Assembly: GCA_014860115.1 (NCBI GenBank)
Contig: JACZKK010000200.1
Coordinates: 1 to 64,000, forward strand
Origin: Ignavibacteriaceae bacterium
GTDB lineage: Bacteria > Bacteroidota > Ignavibacteria > Ignavibacteriales > Ignavibacteriaceae
Reading direction: 5' to 3'
DNA: 64,000 bases
Shown: positions 8,321 through 16,406 of the stretch, piece after piece
How positions within the stretch are numbered: position 1 is the first letter of the stretch
How the letters are laid out: each line of letters begins with the position of its first letter
Translations under genes and position numbers: made by a program
Notes under the pieces: generated by a model
What the model saw: only the letters and a program-made list of their open reading frames with translations
The model's database searches: none
What the model was told of the DNA's origin: nothing

Positions 8321-8417
8321 TGCCATTCCCCCGAAAGTGGGAATCCAGATCGGCTCTGTCTCGTGGATTCCTGCTCGTCACGTGGACGAAGTCTAAGGAC
8401 TTACGCAGAAATAACAC
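8321..8417. repeat. Decayed dispersed repeat
   Basis: The gap upstream of queG holds CATTCCCCCGAAAGTGGGAAT followed by GTGGATTCCTGC and CACGTGGACGAAGTCTAAGG. The first part is a hairpin (ATTCCC/GGGAAT), and its outer halves resemble the common bacterial 'CATTCCCGCGAAAGCGGGAATCCAG' class of extragenic repeats. It has no coding signal. Confidence 0.5.
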
Positions 8418-8423
8418 TTAATA

Positions 8424-8783
8424 TTACCACTGTAATTGTCTTGGTAATACTTTCACATAAATTTTTTCATCAACAACTTCAACCGGATAAACCTGCAATC
8501 CGTTGCTTCCTGAATCTTTCTTCCCTGTTTTCAAATTAAACTTCCAACCATGGGCGGGACAAACAACAAATTCATCTTCAACGAATCCATCATATATCAA
8601 GTGGGTCTGCTGATGTGGGCAAACATTACTAACAACAAATACTTCAGAGTTGATTTTGAATACAGCAATTTCAACATCACTTACTAAAAACTTTCTGCCG
8701 GTGCTCTCTCCTAGCGCATCCATTGAGCAAATGAAAGCAAATCCATCTTCTTCAAGTTTCTTCAAATGATCTGAATTTTTCAT
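8424..8783 (-). CDS. Rieske [2Fe-2S] domain protein
   Basis: A 119-residue soluble Rieske ferredoxin-like protein. The cluster ligands are in VCPHQQTHL (C-x-H) and VCPAHGWKF (C-x-x-H), spaced as in assimilatory nitrite reductase and dioxygenase-type ferredoxins. It has no signal peptide or membrane anchor. The start at 8783 keeps the first beta strand of the domain and gives a 32-base overlap with the upstream MBL hydrolase gene, implying co-translation. The redox partner is not visible. Confidence 0.85.
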   Translation of the reverse strand: MKNSDHLKKLEEDGFAFICSMDALGESTGRKFLVSDVEIAVFKINSEVFVVSNVCPHQQTHLIYDGFVEDEFVVCPAHGWKFNLKTGKKDSGSNGLQVYPVEVVDEKIYVKVLPRQLQW

Positions 8784-9603
8784 CCGCTATATATCCTTCA
8801 CCAAATTTTTTAACTGTTGCAAAAGCAATTTCCGGATCGTGTCCAAAAAACAATTTCCAGTTTTCATTGAGAGCAAGCTTTAAATATTTCTTCTTTTCCT
8901 CCAAGGTAACAAGCGGTTGAAGATCATAACCCATTATGTACGGCAGTGGAATGTGCGAAACAAACGGCATCAAGTCCGCACAAAATAAAATAGTATTACT
9001 CCCATCAGATATTTTTACCATCTGCTGACCAAATGTGTGACCATTAATTACAATAAATTCAATTTCATCATCAAATTTTGCATTTCCAATTATGAAGTTC
9101 AACACTCCTTCTTCAAACAATAGAATAAAATTTTCTTTGATGTAACTTCCTTTATCCCTATCAGAAGAATTTCTTGCCCAATCAAAGTTCTGTTTTTGCA
9201 CAAAGTAGTTTGCATTTGGAAATGCAGGTTCAAGTTTACCATCTTTTATTATTGTAGAACCGCCAGTATGATCAAAATGAAGATGTGTAAGGATTACATC
9301 TGTGATATCTTCAGTTTTCAATCCTCTTTGAGCAAGAGCAGAATTCATTGATCGGCTTTCATCAACGGCATAAATATTTTTTGCTTTGTCATCCCATTTA
9401 CTGCCCATTCCTGTATCAATTAATATTTTTTTTGATTTACTTTCAAGCAGAAGATGACGTGTTGCCAGTTTTACGCGATTGGCTTCATCCGGGAGATTAG
9501 TTCTTTGCCACAGAACTTTGGGAATTATTCCGAACATTGCTCCTCCGTCAAGTCCGAAGAATCCTGATTCAATGATACTTGGTTTGTATTTACCGATCTT
9601 CAT
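8752..9603 (-). CDS. MBL-fold metallo-hydrolase
   Basis: A 283-residue metallo-beta-lactamase fold hydrolase. The metal-binding LTHLHFDHTGG motif, preceded by ILIDTGMGSKWDDK, is diagnostic; further ligand candidates are GHTFGQQ, CADLMPF and FGHDPE. The layout resembles the AHL-lactonase/AttM-like branch, but substrate cannot be assigned. It is the first gene of a two-gene unit with the Rieske protein, suggesting a shared detoxification or oxidative role (inference). Confidence 0.88.
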   Translation of the reverse strand: MKIGKYKPSIIESGFFGLDGGAMFGIIPKVLWQRTNLPDEANRVKLATRHLLLESKSKKILIDTGMGSKWDDKAKNIYAVDESRSMNSALAQRGLKTEDITDVILTHLHFDHTGGSTIIKDGKLEPAFPNANYFVQKQNFDWARNSSDRDKGSYIKENFILLFEEGVLNFIIGNAKFDDEIEFIVINGHTFGQQMVKISDGSNTILFCADLMPFVSHIPLPYIMGYDLQPLVTLEEKKKYLKLALNENWKLFFGHDPEIAFATVKKFGEGYIADEKFRSFEET

Positions 9604-9692
9604 TTAAATAAATTATTAGTATAAAATCTTTACTGCGGCAAGTTAAAAAAGAAAGGTTTCAATTCACAAAACAGAGATCATTTAAAATGAAA

Positions 9693-9713
9693 AACCCCGA
9701 CATTGCCGGGGTT
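9693..9713 (-). terminator. Rho-independent terminator after ferredoxin gene
   Basis: On the minus strand AACCCCG (9713-9707) pairs with CGGGGTT (9699-9693) around a 7-base loop, followed by TTTCATTTT. It lies 18 bases past the ferredoxin stop. Confidence 0.8.
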
Positions 9714-9730
9714 CATCAAATACGAATTTA

Positions 9731-10063
9731 TTACCTTCCTAAACCATCCAGATAATCTTTCCTTGCTAATAATACTTCCTCTGTTTCAACGTGTTTCGGA
9801 TCGGGAACGCAGCAGTCAACAGGACAAACTGCAGCACATTGCGGTTCATCGTGAAATCCTTTACACTCTGTACATTTATCAGGAACAATGTAAAAAAACT
9901 CTGAAGAATAAAATCCAGTTGCCCCGGATGGAGCTGCATCACCATCACCATAAGATTTTCCGGTTAATTCCCAATTAACACCACCTTCATAAATTGCAGT
10001 ATTTGGACATTCGGGTTCGCAAGCACCACAGTTAATGCATTCCTCGGTTATCATTATTGCCAT
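9731..10063 (-). CDS. fdx: 4Fe-4S dicluster ferredoxin
   Basis: A 110-residue low-potential ferredoxin. The first cluster motif is [13 protein letters not shown]. The second is [22 protein letters not shown], with the enlarged spacing of the Allochromatium-type 2[4Fe-4S] ferredoxins. The middle (residues 23-50) holds a glycine-rich insertion. A strong AAGGAG precedes the ATG. It is a single-gene unit closed by a hairpin terminator. It probably serves pyruvate:ferredoxin-type oxidoreductases, which is general family knowledge rather than seen here. Confidence 0.92.
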   Translation of the reverse strand: MAIMITEECINCGACEPECPNTAIYEGGVNWELTGKSYGDGDAAPSGATGFYSSEFFYIVPDKCTECKGFHDEPQCAAVCPVDCCVPDPKHVETEEVLLARKDYLDGLGR

Positions 10064-10198
10064 AATATTACTCCTTTAAGATTTAAATCTATTTTAATTC
10101 CCATTGCTTTAAAGAACAGGATAATTTTCTGAAAAGTTCATTGGAAATTTATAAAAAATACTCTCCTCATCAAGCTAAATTGCGTCCAGATAGGCATT

Positions 10199-11245
10199 TT
10201 ATTTTTCGGTCGTGACTTTTTGCCCTAACTCAACACCAAGAATCTTAGCTATATTGAAAGAAATTAAAAGAACCACCACGGGTAAAACTTCATAATAATC
10301 TCTCAATTCATCAAAGAAACCAAGGAAAAGAGTTAAAATTAATAGCGGAATAGCTATCCACATAGAATCCTTAAAAAATTTTGGTTTCTCTTTCCAATTG
10401 CTAAAGATTGAGAGAATGATGATGAGTAAGACTACAAACGTCGCAAGGGAATATCCATTGAATAAAAGATAATTCCTGTCAATAAGATGAAATTCAACAA
10501 ATCCGCCTGGATTATTTATAAATAAAAAGTGAAGTAAGATTTTAATTGCACCGAATAGTATTAATTGAATTACAATTAGTTGATAATATAATTTTTTACT
10601 GAGCTCATTACCTTTATAAAAATGTATTGCGAAGATCAGAGTTAAAAGAATAATGGTTTCTTTGTTGAAGCAGGCAATAAAGAAGAGAATTAAAAAGTAA
10701 TTCCAATTCCGTTGCCTGATTAATACCAAACCAAGCGTAAACAAAAACAAAGCCGGGAAATCATAAACATAGTTTGAATAATTCGGCTGAAACATGGCCG
10801 GAATTGCAAAAAGCAGAATTACTGAAATAACATTCTTGAACCACAAGGGTGAAGTGTAGATCTCGTCAAATAATTTCCTGAATGCGTAAACAAATCCGAG
10901 CAGTGAAAGGTACATCAAGACCATTGCAACCAAATATTCTGTGATGAATTCACTTTCCCAAACTAATTTTTCTAATGCGAGCATCAGAAAGCTGCTGCTT
11001 TCAACTTTCGTTGTGAGAGTTTCGTGAATGCTTTCCGGTATGACTTCACTAATTATTCTGACAGATGTCGGCAACAGTGTACGATAGACAAATGGTTTCC
11101 ATGCAGTACCGTAAACCATTTCAGAAAACATAGACTGCTCATCACCGTTTATGGGAGGAAGTTTTACAAATGCAATCAATACATAAACAGAAACTAAAGC
11201 GATGATTGATCTATAAATAATTTTAGTCTCGAAAAATTTTTTCAT
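10199..11245 (-). CDS. Polytopic membrane protein of unknown function
   Basis: A 348-residue protein with about nine hydrophobic segments. A first membrane helix (residues 13-29) is followed by an external-type loop with PPINGDEQSMFSEMVYG and PFVYRTLLP, then closely spaced helices and a short polar C-terminus. The acidic loop after helix 1 is reminiscent of GT-C fold glycosyltransferases, but no family motif is certain. It follows the second DUF5683-like gene after 14 bases and is the last member of the acyl-CoA dehydrogenase operon. Confidence 0.65.
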   Translation of the reverse strand: MKKFFETKIIYRSIIALVSVYVLIAFVKLPPINGDEQSMFSEMVYGTAWKPFVYRTLLPTSVRIISEVIPESIHETLTTKVESSSFLMLALEKLVWESEFITEYLVAMVLMYLSLLGFVYAFRKLFDEIYTSPLWFKNVISVILLFAIPAMFQPNYSNYVYDFPALFLFTLGLVLIRQRNWNYFLILFFIACFNKETIILLTLIFAIHFYKGNELSKKLYYQLIVIQLILFGAIKILLHFLFINNPGGFVEFHLIDRNYLLFNGYSLATFVVLLIIILSIFSNWKEKPKFFKDSMWIAIPLLILTLFLGFFDELRDYYEVLPVVVLLISFNIAKILGVELGQKVTTEK

Positions 11246-11259
11246 ATTTGTTTATCGAA

Positions 11260-12102
11260 TTAAGGTTTATTTCCGAAATAATAATACTGCAAATATCGGA
11301 GAGATGCATTTGTCTTTTCAAGGTTTTTTTCGATAGCAAACTTTTCTGCATTTTGCAAATTTCCCGAGTAGAATCTCCACCAAAGCAGAGTTCCAACCAT
11401 CAAGCCATCAAATACTCTGTCTTCCATAAAAGCATTAATAGTAAGATAACCCCAAAGCACATTCCATCCAATCGAGATTATTCCACTAACATATTCATCC
11501 GTATAAAATTGTCCCGCGCCCGGAACAATAGATAAAATTTTTGCAAGCTGTACGCTGTAAAGATCTTTATCGAGTGAATCACAAAAAACTGCAAGCTGGT
11601 GATTTGCTTGTATAGCTGAAAAAGATGAAGATGCATTTTCCCAGTCATCTGAAAAAATGTAAGCCCAACCTCGCCAGTAATTTATTTCATCAGACTTGCC
11701 AGTAAATTTTAAATCATTCTGTAGAGAATCAAGCAAAGTAAGTGCACGTCCCGTGGTTCTTCTCAAGATGTTTACTTTAATTATTTCCAACCTTGCGATA
11801 AAAACTTCATCAATATTTTTTGAATTTAATTCAGCCAAAGTTAAGTGTTGGATTGCCTCCGAGAACTTTGCACCTTCTTTATAGCTTAATCCGATTAACA
11901 GATTACTTTTATAATTATAATTATCCCCTTCATAAAAAAATAATAAACGTTTGAATTCAGTAACAGCATCAAAATATTTTTCCTCATCATAAAGTTGCCT
12001 TGCATAATTGAATTGATCCTCAAAAGGATTTTGCGCAACTAAAGTTACAGTTCCAATCCAGATGAATAAAAAAGCAAAAAATATTTTAATTACAGAAATC
12101 AT
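11260..12102 (-). CDS. Secreted/membrane TPR protein with DUF5683-like C-terminus (paralogue 1)
   Basis: A 280-residue protein with a signal peptide or N-terminal anchor (about residues 4-23, cut near VAQ), TPR-like helices (ARQLYDEEKYFDAVTEFKRLL), and a C-terminal pair of hydrophobic helices opened by LSIVPGAGQFYTDEYVSG. The PG(S/A)GxxY motif resembles DUF5683-type membrane domains. It shares this architecture with the overlapping upstream gene (12086-12931), so the two look like an old tandem duplication. Function is unknown; it sits downstream of a YidD-domain protein. Confidence 0.7.
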   Translation of the reverse strand: MISVIKIFFAFLFIWIGTVTLVAQNPFEDQFNYARQLYDEEKYFDAVTEFKRLLFFYEGDNYNYKSNLLIGLSYKEGAKFSEAIQHLTLAELNSKNIDEVFIARLEIIKVNILRRTTGRALTLLDSLQNDLKFTGKSDEINYWRGWAYIFSDDWENASSSFSAIQANHQLAVFCDSLDKDLYSVQLAKILSIVPGAGQFYTDEYVSGIISIGWNVLWGYLTINAFMEDRVFDGLMVGTLLWWRFYSGNLQNAEKFAIEKNLEKTNASLRYLQYYYFGNKP

Positions 12103-12931
12103 ACTCTGGTAAAAAATAATTCTGCTCTTTGAGAAATAATTTTAATCCGTTATTAAATTCAAAATCTATTCTGGCATTAAATATCTGTGCTGAGGCTATT
12201 GACCCATAAATATTTCCAGCATAAAAGAAAGCCCCAAGTCCTGTAAAAATCCAGGCACGAGTTGTATGATCAGCACGGAAGTTATCATAAGCCAAAAAAG
12301 CTAATAAGCCCGTAGCAAGCAGCGAAGTTATCCCATCACCCCATTCGCCGACATAAATCTTACCACTCCCGGGAATGATAGCAGATAGTGTTCCTGCAAG
12401 TGCCGGACTTTTATAGGGAGGCTCAACTTTATAATTATAGAATGTTGAGATTGAATTTTGTTCATCTCCATCAAAGGGAGAGATGAAGTTTTCTCTGGAA
12501 ATATTAAACTCATCTCCATAGAGCATCGAAATAGCATTAAGCTTATTGAAACTTTTCAGTTGAAGCGAGTTGAATGAATTAATACTTGATGCACTAATCA
12601 ATCCGGGTTCACTTATTAGTTGATTCTTGAAGGAAAGTAAATAAGCATCGGGATAGAAAATTGATTTGTCATTAATTCCTTTAAAAATTTCATTCGATTC
12701 TGAGAAGAACCCAAGCTCTGAATAGCCAAGCATTATTTTAAATTTAACTGTATCATCATCCAGCTTCTCGTTAATTAGTTCAAATTGCTCGATAGCCCGA
12801 AGATAATCACCCTCACAGAAAAGATTGTCAGCAAACTTTTTTATGTTTTCAGGCGAGTGGAATTCAAAAGAAGTTGACTGTGATAGAGCAAACAGAGGAA
12901 TCAAAAAAAATATTGGTACAATTTTTCTCAT
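12086..12931 (-). CDS. Secreted/membrane TPR protein with DUF5683-like C-terminus (paralogue 2)
   Basis: A 281-residue protein with a signal peptide (residues 1-18, ending LFALSQ), a helical TPR-like region (FADNLFCEGDYLRAIEQFELI), and two C-terminal hydrophobic helices introduced by LSAIIPGSGKIYVGEWGDG. The start overlaps the YidD-like gene stop as ATGA, and its 3' end overlaps the next paralogue by 17 bases. Such packing suggests the three proteins act together at the envelope. The biochemical role is unknown. Confidence 0.7.
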   Translation of the reverse strand: MRKIVPIFFLIPLFALSQSTSFEFHSPENIKKFADNLFCEGDYLRAIEQFELINEKLDDDTVKFKIMLGYSELGFFSESNEIFKGINDKSIFYPDAYLLSFKNQLISEPGLISASSINSFNSLQLKSFNKLNAISMLYGDEFNISRENFISPFDGDEQNSISTFYNYKVEPPYKSPALAGTLSAIIPGSGKIYVGEWGDGITSLLATGLLAFLAYDNFRADHTTRAWIFTGLGAFFYAGNIYGSIASAQIFNARIDFEFNNGLKLFLKEQNYFLPEYDFCN

Positions 12932-13389
12932 TCATCATCAACAATAAATGCAGGTGGCAGATATTTAATTCTTCCCTGATTTAAAGTGTAATTCTGTGGT
13001 GGGTCATAAAAATAACCGGCACTTACTCTTGGATAATGTTCGTGTTCTTTAGCAATGTTCATATCACGTGTAAATCGATCAAAGAACATCAAAGAAGCCT
13101 GAAAAACATTTGTCTCCTTTGCCGACTGAAGAAGAAAAGCAGAGCAGGTAGGTCTGAAGGGACAATTATCTCCGTCAACATCAGAAATAAGAAACCAGTA
13201 AACATTCGTCAATGATTTAGTTAAAAACTCACCAGCATTTTCTGAATCAAAAGAATAATCTCTTTTGCTGATGTGAATTTGTTTTTCATAAGAAAAATCT
13301 GCTTTCCGCCATTTTAGATTTTCCATTTGGCAAAAAGCAGATGATATGAATAGCAAAAAGAATAAAAATATGTTCAGCTTATTTAGCAT
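12928..13389 (-). CDS. Secreted YidD-domain protein
   Basis: A 153-residue protein with a signal peptide (residues 2-20, ending SSAFC/Q) and a YidD-type core: DNCPFRPTCSAFLLQSA matches the CxxxPTCSxY signature of the membrane-protein-insertion factor YidD, and FYDPPQNY matches the terminal YDPV element. Ordinary YidD is about 70-90 residues and cytosolic-facing, so the signal peptide and the extra 60 N-terminal residues are unusual. ATG at 13389 was chosen over TTG at 13392. It overlaps the acyl-CoA dehydrogenase by 11 bases and the next gene by ATGA. Confidence 0.75.
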   Translation of the reverse strand: MLNKLNIFLFFLLFISSAFCQMENLKWRKADFSYEKQIHISKRDYSFDSENAGEFLTKSLTNVYWFLISDVDGDNCPFRPTCSAFLLQSAKETNVFQASLMFFDRFTRDMNIAKEHEHYPRVSAGYFYDPPQNYTLNQGRIKYLPPAFIVDDE

Positions 13390-14524
13390 CAAGTAGTGAC
13401 CTTGCTATCACTATTCTCTGAATCTCTGATGTACCTTCATAAATTTCAGTAATCTTTGCATCACGGAGATATCTTTCAACAAGATACTCCCTTACATATC
13501 CATACCCACCGTGGATTTGAATTGCTTCGAGAGCACACTCTACTGCAATCTTTGAGGCGTACAATTTTGCCATGGCAGCTTCAGCAAAATATTTTTTGTG
13601 CGCATCTTTTAATGCAGCGGCTTTGAATGTTAGTAATTTTGCAGCATCAAGTTTCATGGCCATATCTGCCAGCTTAAATTGAATTGCCTGGAGGACGGCA
13701 ATTTCTTTACCAAATGCTTTTCTCTCTTTGGAATATTTGAGAGCTGCTTCCAAGGAAGCTTCAGCTATACCAAGTGCCTGAGAAGCAATTCCAATTCTGC
13801 CGCCATTAAGTGTGTTCATTGCAAAATTAAAACCTTTGCCTTCTTCCCAAACAATATTTTCTTTCGGTACTCTGCAATTCTCAAAAGTTAATGAGCAAGT
13901 ATCGGAACTTCTTATACCAAGCTTATCTTCTTTTTTTCCATGACCAAAACCCGGAGTCCCCTTCTCAACCAGGAAAGTTGAAATGCCTTTGTGTCCTTTT
14001 GTTTTATCAGTTGTAGCCATCACGAGGTGATAATCAGCAGTTGTGCCATTTGTAATCCAGTTTTTCATTCCGTTCAGCGAAAAAAATTCACCATCTCTAT
14101 CTGCAATCGTGTGCTGCTGCGTTGCATCGCTTCCGGCCTCCGGCTCAGAGAGAGCAAATGATCCAAGCTTTTCTCCTTTGGCAAGCGGCACTAAATATTT
14201 TTGTTTAATGAAATCTGAACCATATTCCTCCAGTCCCCAGCAGACAAGAGAATTGTTTACTGACATAATCACTCCAACGCTTGCATCAACTTTGGATATT
14301 TCAATCATCGCAAGTACATAGCTAATAGTATCCATTCCGGCACCACCGTGATCGGGCGATACCATCATTCCTAAAAATCCAAGCTCTCCCATTTTTTTTA
14401 TTATATCAGTTGGGAATTCTGCTTTTATATCGCGGTCAACTGCAGTAGGAGCTATTTCGTTCTGAGCAAAATCCCGTGCCGATTCCTGAATCATTAACTG
14501 TTCTTCTGTAAAATCAAAGTTCAT
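13379..14524 (-). CDS. Acyl-CoA dehydrogenase
   Basis: A 381-residue FAD-dependent enzyme for the first step of beta-oxidation (alpha,beta-dehydrogenation of an acyl-CoA). Visible motifs are SEPEAGSDA in the FAD-contacting middle domain, WITNGTTADY, and the C-terminal IHGGYGYVREYLVERYLRDA with the catalytic Glu in EIYEGTSEIQR. The sequence is closest in style to short- or branched-chain (butyryl-type) dehydrogenases. A well-formed promoter lies at 14591-14621. It leads a five-gene overlapping operon whose other members are envelope proteins with no obvious metabolic link. Confidence 0.95.
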   Translation of the reverse strand: MNFDFTEEQLMIQESARDFAQNEIAPTAVDRDIKAEFPTDIIKKMGELGFLGMMVSPDHGGAGMDTISYVLAMIEISKVDASVGVIMSVNNSLVCWGLEEYGSDFIKQKYLVPLAKGEKLGSFALSEPEAGSDATQQHTIADRDGEFFSLNGMKNWITNGTTADYHLVMATTDKTKGHKGISTFLVEKGTPGFGHGKKEDKLGIRSSDTCSLTFENCRVPKENIVWEEGKGFNFAMNTLNGGRIGIASQALGIAEASLEAALKYSKERKAFGKEIAVLQAIQFKLADMAMKLDAAKLLTFKAAALKDAHKKYFAEAAMAKLYASKIAVECALEAIQIHGGYGYVREYLVERYLRDAKITEIYEGTSEIQRIVIARSLLDAK

Positions 14525-14590
14525 TTTTTACCCCGTTAATTTTTATTTGAAAAAGATAGATGCATTATGGAGATGAATTAATTTCCACTT

Positions 14591-14621
14591 CAAAAATACT
14601 GTATTAAAAAATCTAAGACAA
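14591..14621 (-). promoter_or_regulatory. Primary-sigma promoter of the acyl-CoA dehydrogenase operon
   Basis: TTGTCT (14621-14616), 17 bases, then TATTTTTG (14598-14591), a perfect TAnnTTTG Bacteroidota element. The leader is about 63 bases. Confidence 0.65.
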
Positions 14622-14657
14622 CGAAATATTAAAAAGATTAGACTCTTCTCTGCTATA

Positions 14658-14688
14658 TTGTCAAACGGGGGCAGATAGACTATTTTTG
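14658..14688 (+). promoter_or_regulatory. Primary-sigma promoter abutting the rlmN start
   Basis: TTGTCA (14658-14663), 17 bases, then TATTTTTG (14681-14688), a perfect TAnnTTTG. The GTG start at 14693 begins 5 bases later, where transcription itself should start, so the mRNA is predicted to be leaderless. Confidence 0.65.
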
Positions 14689-14692
14689 GATT

Positions 14693-15760
14693 GTGATTAA
14701 CGAAAAAGAAATAAGGACTTTAAAGGGATTTACACTACAAGAAATAAAAGAATATTTTGTCTCCGAAGGTGAACCTGCATTCAGAGCCGAACAGGTTTTT
14801 AAGTGGATGTACGGAGATATGGTTGATGATTTTGATGAGATGAGCAATCTTCCAAAAGCACTCCGAACCAAACTGTCAGAAACCTTTTATATTGATACAC
14901 TATCATATTCAACCAGTGAACATTCACCTTCTACAAGAACGAAGAAGTACGTTTTTGAAACGAGTGATGGGAGTAAAATTGAATCTGTTGTTATTCCAGA
15001 AAAGAAAAGGACAACACTTTGCATTTCAACGCAAGTTGGCTGTCCGCTTGATTGTAAATTTTGCGCAACAGGATTGATGGGCTACAAAAAAAATCTTACC
15101 GCCGGTGAAATATTCGATCAGTTCAAACTCGCAAGCAAAGATTATAATGAAAGTGAGATTACAAATATAGTTTATATGGGGATGGGTGAACCGCTATTGA
15201 ATTTCAATGAAACAGTAAAGTCTCTTAAAATTTTTGCAGAAGAACTGACCACTGGAATCAGTCTTAAGAAAATAACTGTTTCAACTGCAGGCATTGCGCC
15301 AAAAATAAAAGAGCTGGAAGAAACGGGATTAAAAGTCAAGCTTGCGTTTTCTCTTCATTCGTGCTTTGAGGAAATAAGAAACAAAATAATGCCGATAAAT
15401 AAAAAGTATTCTCTTAAAGAAAACATTGAAGCGTTAAAAAGTTATGCAGCAAAAACTAATACAAGAATCACTTTTGAGTACGTAATGCTTGAAGGAATAA
15501 ATGATCGCGATGAAGATATTAAAGCTCTTGCCAGATTGATGAGCACAATTCCAAGCAAATTAAATATCATTCCTTTTAATTCACTTGAGCATATGAATCC
15601 ATCCGGATTGGCCGGTCAACTCAGATCAACTCCTATGGAAAGAATTCAAATTTTCACCGATAAATTGAGAGAGAAAAATATTACAGTTATGCTGCGAAAT
15701 ACTCAAGGTGATGATATTGCTGCGGCTTGCGGACAACTTGCCTATCCCAAAATAGAATAA
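14693..15760 (+). CDS. rlmN: Dual-specificity RNA methyltransferase RlmN
   Basis: A 355-residue radical-SAM enzyme that methylates C2 of A2503 in 23S rRNA and A37 of some tRNAs. The radical-SAM cysteines are C117, C121 and C124 (CPLDCKFC); the second catalytic cysteine is C346 in DIAAACGQLAY. MGMGEPLLNF and SLHSCFEEIRNKIMP are typical. The GTG start at 14693 is the only usable initiator before the conserved LKGFTLQEIKEYF segment. A promoter lies directly on the start. A TrmH-like gene follows after 46 bases, giving an RNA-modification pair. Confidence 0.97.
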   Translation: MINEKEIRTLKGFTLQEIKEYFVSEGEPAFRAEQVFKWMYGDMVDDFDEMSNLPKALRTKLSETFYIDTLSYSTSEHSPSTRTKKYVFETSDGSKIESVVIPEKKRTTLCISTQVGCPLDCKFCATGLMGYKKNLTAGEIFDQFKLASKDYNESEITNIVYMGMGEPLLNFNETVKSLKIFAEELTTGISLKKITVSTAGIAPKIKELEETGLKVKLAFSLHSCFEEIRNKIMPINKKYSLKENIEALKSYAAKTNTRITFEYVMLEGINDRDEDIKALARLMSTIPSKLNIIPFNSLEHMNPSGLAGQLRSTPMERIQIFTDKLREKNITVMLRNTQGDDIAAACGQLAYPKIE

Positions 15761-15764
15761 ATCG

Positions 15765-15792
15765 TTGTAAAGATTAGTAATCTCTGCTACAA
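15765..15792. repeat. Decayed copy of the 6211 hairpin repeat
   Basis: TTGTAAAGATTAGTAATCT followed by CTGCTACAA keeps the outer TTGTA/CTACAA ends and an AGATT/AATCT stem (15771-15775 with 15779-15783). It resembles the perfect hairpin at 6211-6237 with substitutions, suggesting a dispersed repeat family. Confidence 0.5.
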
Positions 15793-15806
15793 AAAATAAC
15801 AATCGA

Positions 15807-16361
15807 ATGAAAAAACTTACTCACGATGAAATAGCTAAGAACAGAATCACTTTAGATTCACTTCACGAAGTGAATAAGCTTCCTGTTTATGTTGTGCTAA
15901 ACAGCATTAGAAGCTCATACAATGTCGGTTCCATATTCAGAACATCTGATGGTGCAATGATTGAAAAACTTTTTCTTTGTGGATACACTCCATATCCACC
16001 TCATCCTGAATTACTATCAGGTAAGAAAGATGTTTTGAAAACTTCACTCGGTGCGACTGAAAGTGTGAAATGGGAATATGTAAAGGATCCGAAAGATGTA
16101 ATTAATAAAATGAAAGATAAAGGAATAAAAGTTTGTGCATTGGAGTTAACCAGTAATAGTTCTCCTTATTATGAATTGAAGAAAGATATTTTTCCATTAT
16201 GCCTTGTAGTTGGAAATGAAATTACAGGCGTCTCACAAGAAATTTTGGATATGTGTGATTTTTCAATTGAGATTCCGCAATTTGGAATAAAGCAATCATT
16301 GAATGTTGCAGTTGCTTATGGAGTTACAATTTTCAGGTTGAGGGAAATTTTTGATTTGTAA
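15807..16361 (+). CDS. TrmH/SpoU-family RNA methyltransferase
   Basis: A 184-residue SPOUT (alpha/beta-knot) 2'-O-ribose methyltransferase. Motif 1 is SSYNVGSIFRTSDG; motif 2 is LVVGNEITGVSQEIL; motif 3 is IEIPQFGIKQSLNVAVAYG, forming the SAM-binding knot. It is compact and lacks an N-terminal substrate-binding domain, like TrmL or short TrmH proteins. The target nucleotide in tRNA or rRNA cannot be decided. It follows rlmN closely and probably shares its transcript. Confidence 0.9.
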   Translation: MKKLTHDEIAKNRITLDSLHEVNKLPVYVVLNSIRSSYNVGSIFRTSDGAMIEKLFLCGYTPYPPHPELLSGKKDVLKTSLGATESVKWEYVKDPKDVINKMKDKGIKVCALELTSNSSPYYELKKDIFPLCLVVGNEITGVSQEILDMCDFSIEIPQFGIKQSLNVAVAYGVTIFRLREIFDL

Positions 16362-16406
16362 TTTGATATTTATTTGTATAGCGGATTTTGTACCTTGGGA
16401 TTTACA

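Noticed and set aside
10064..10198. Candidate small RNA gene upstream of ferredoxin
   Set aside because: AT-rich with no stable stem or terminator of its own; only the Shine-Dalgarno sequence of the ferredoxin gene is supported.
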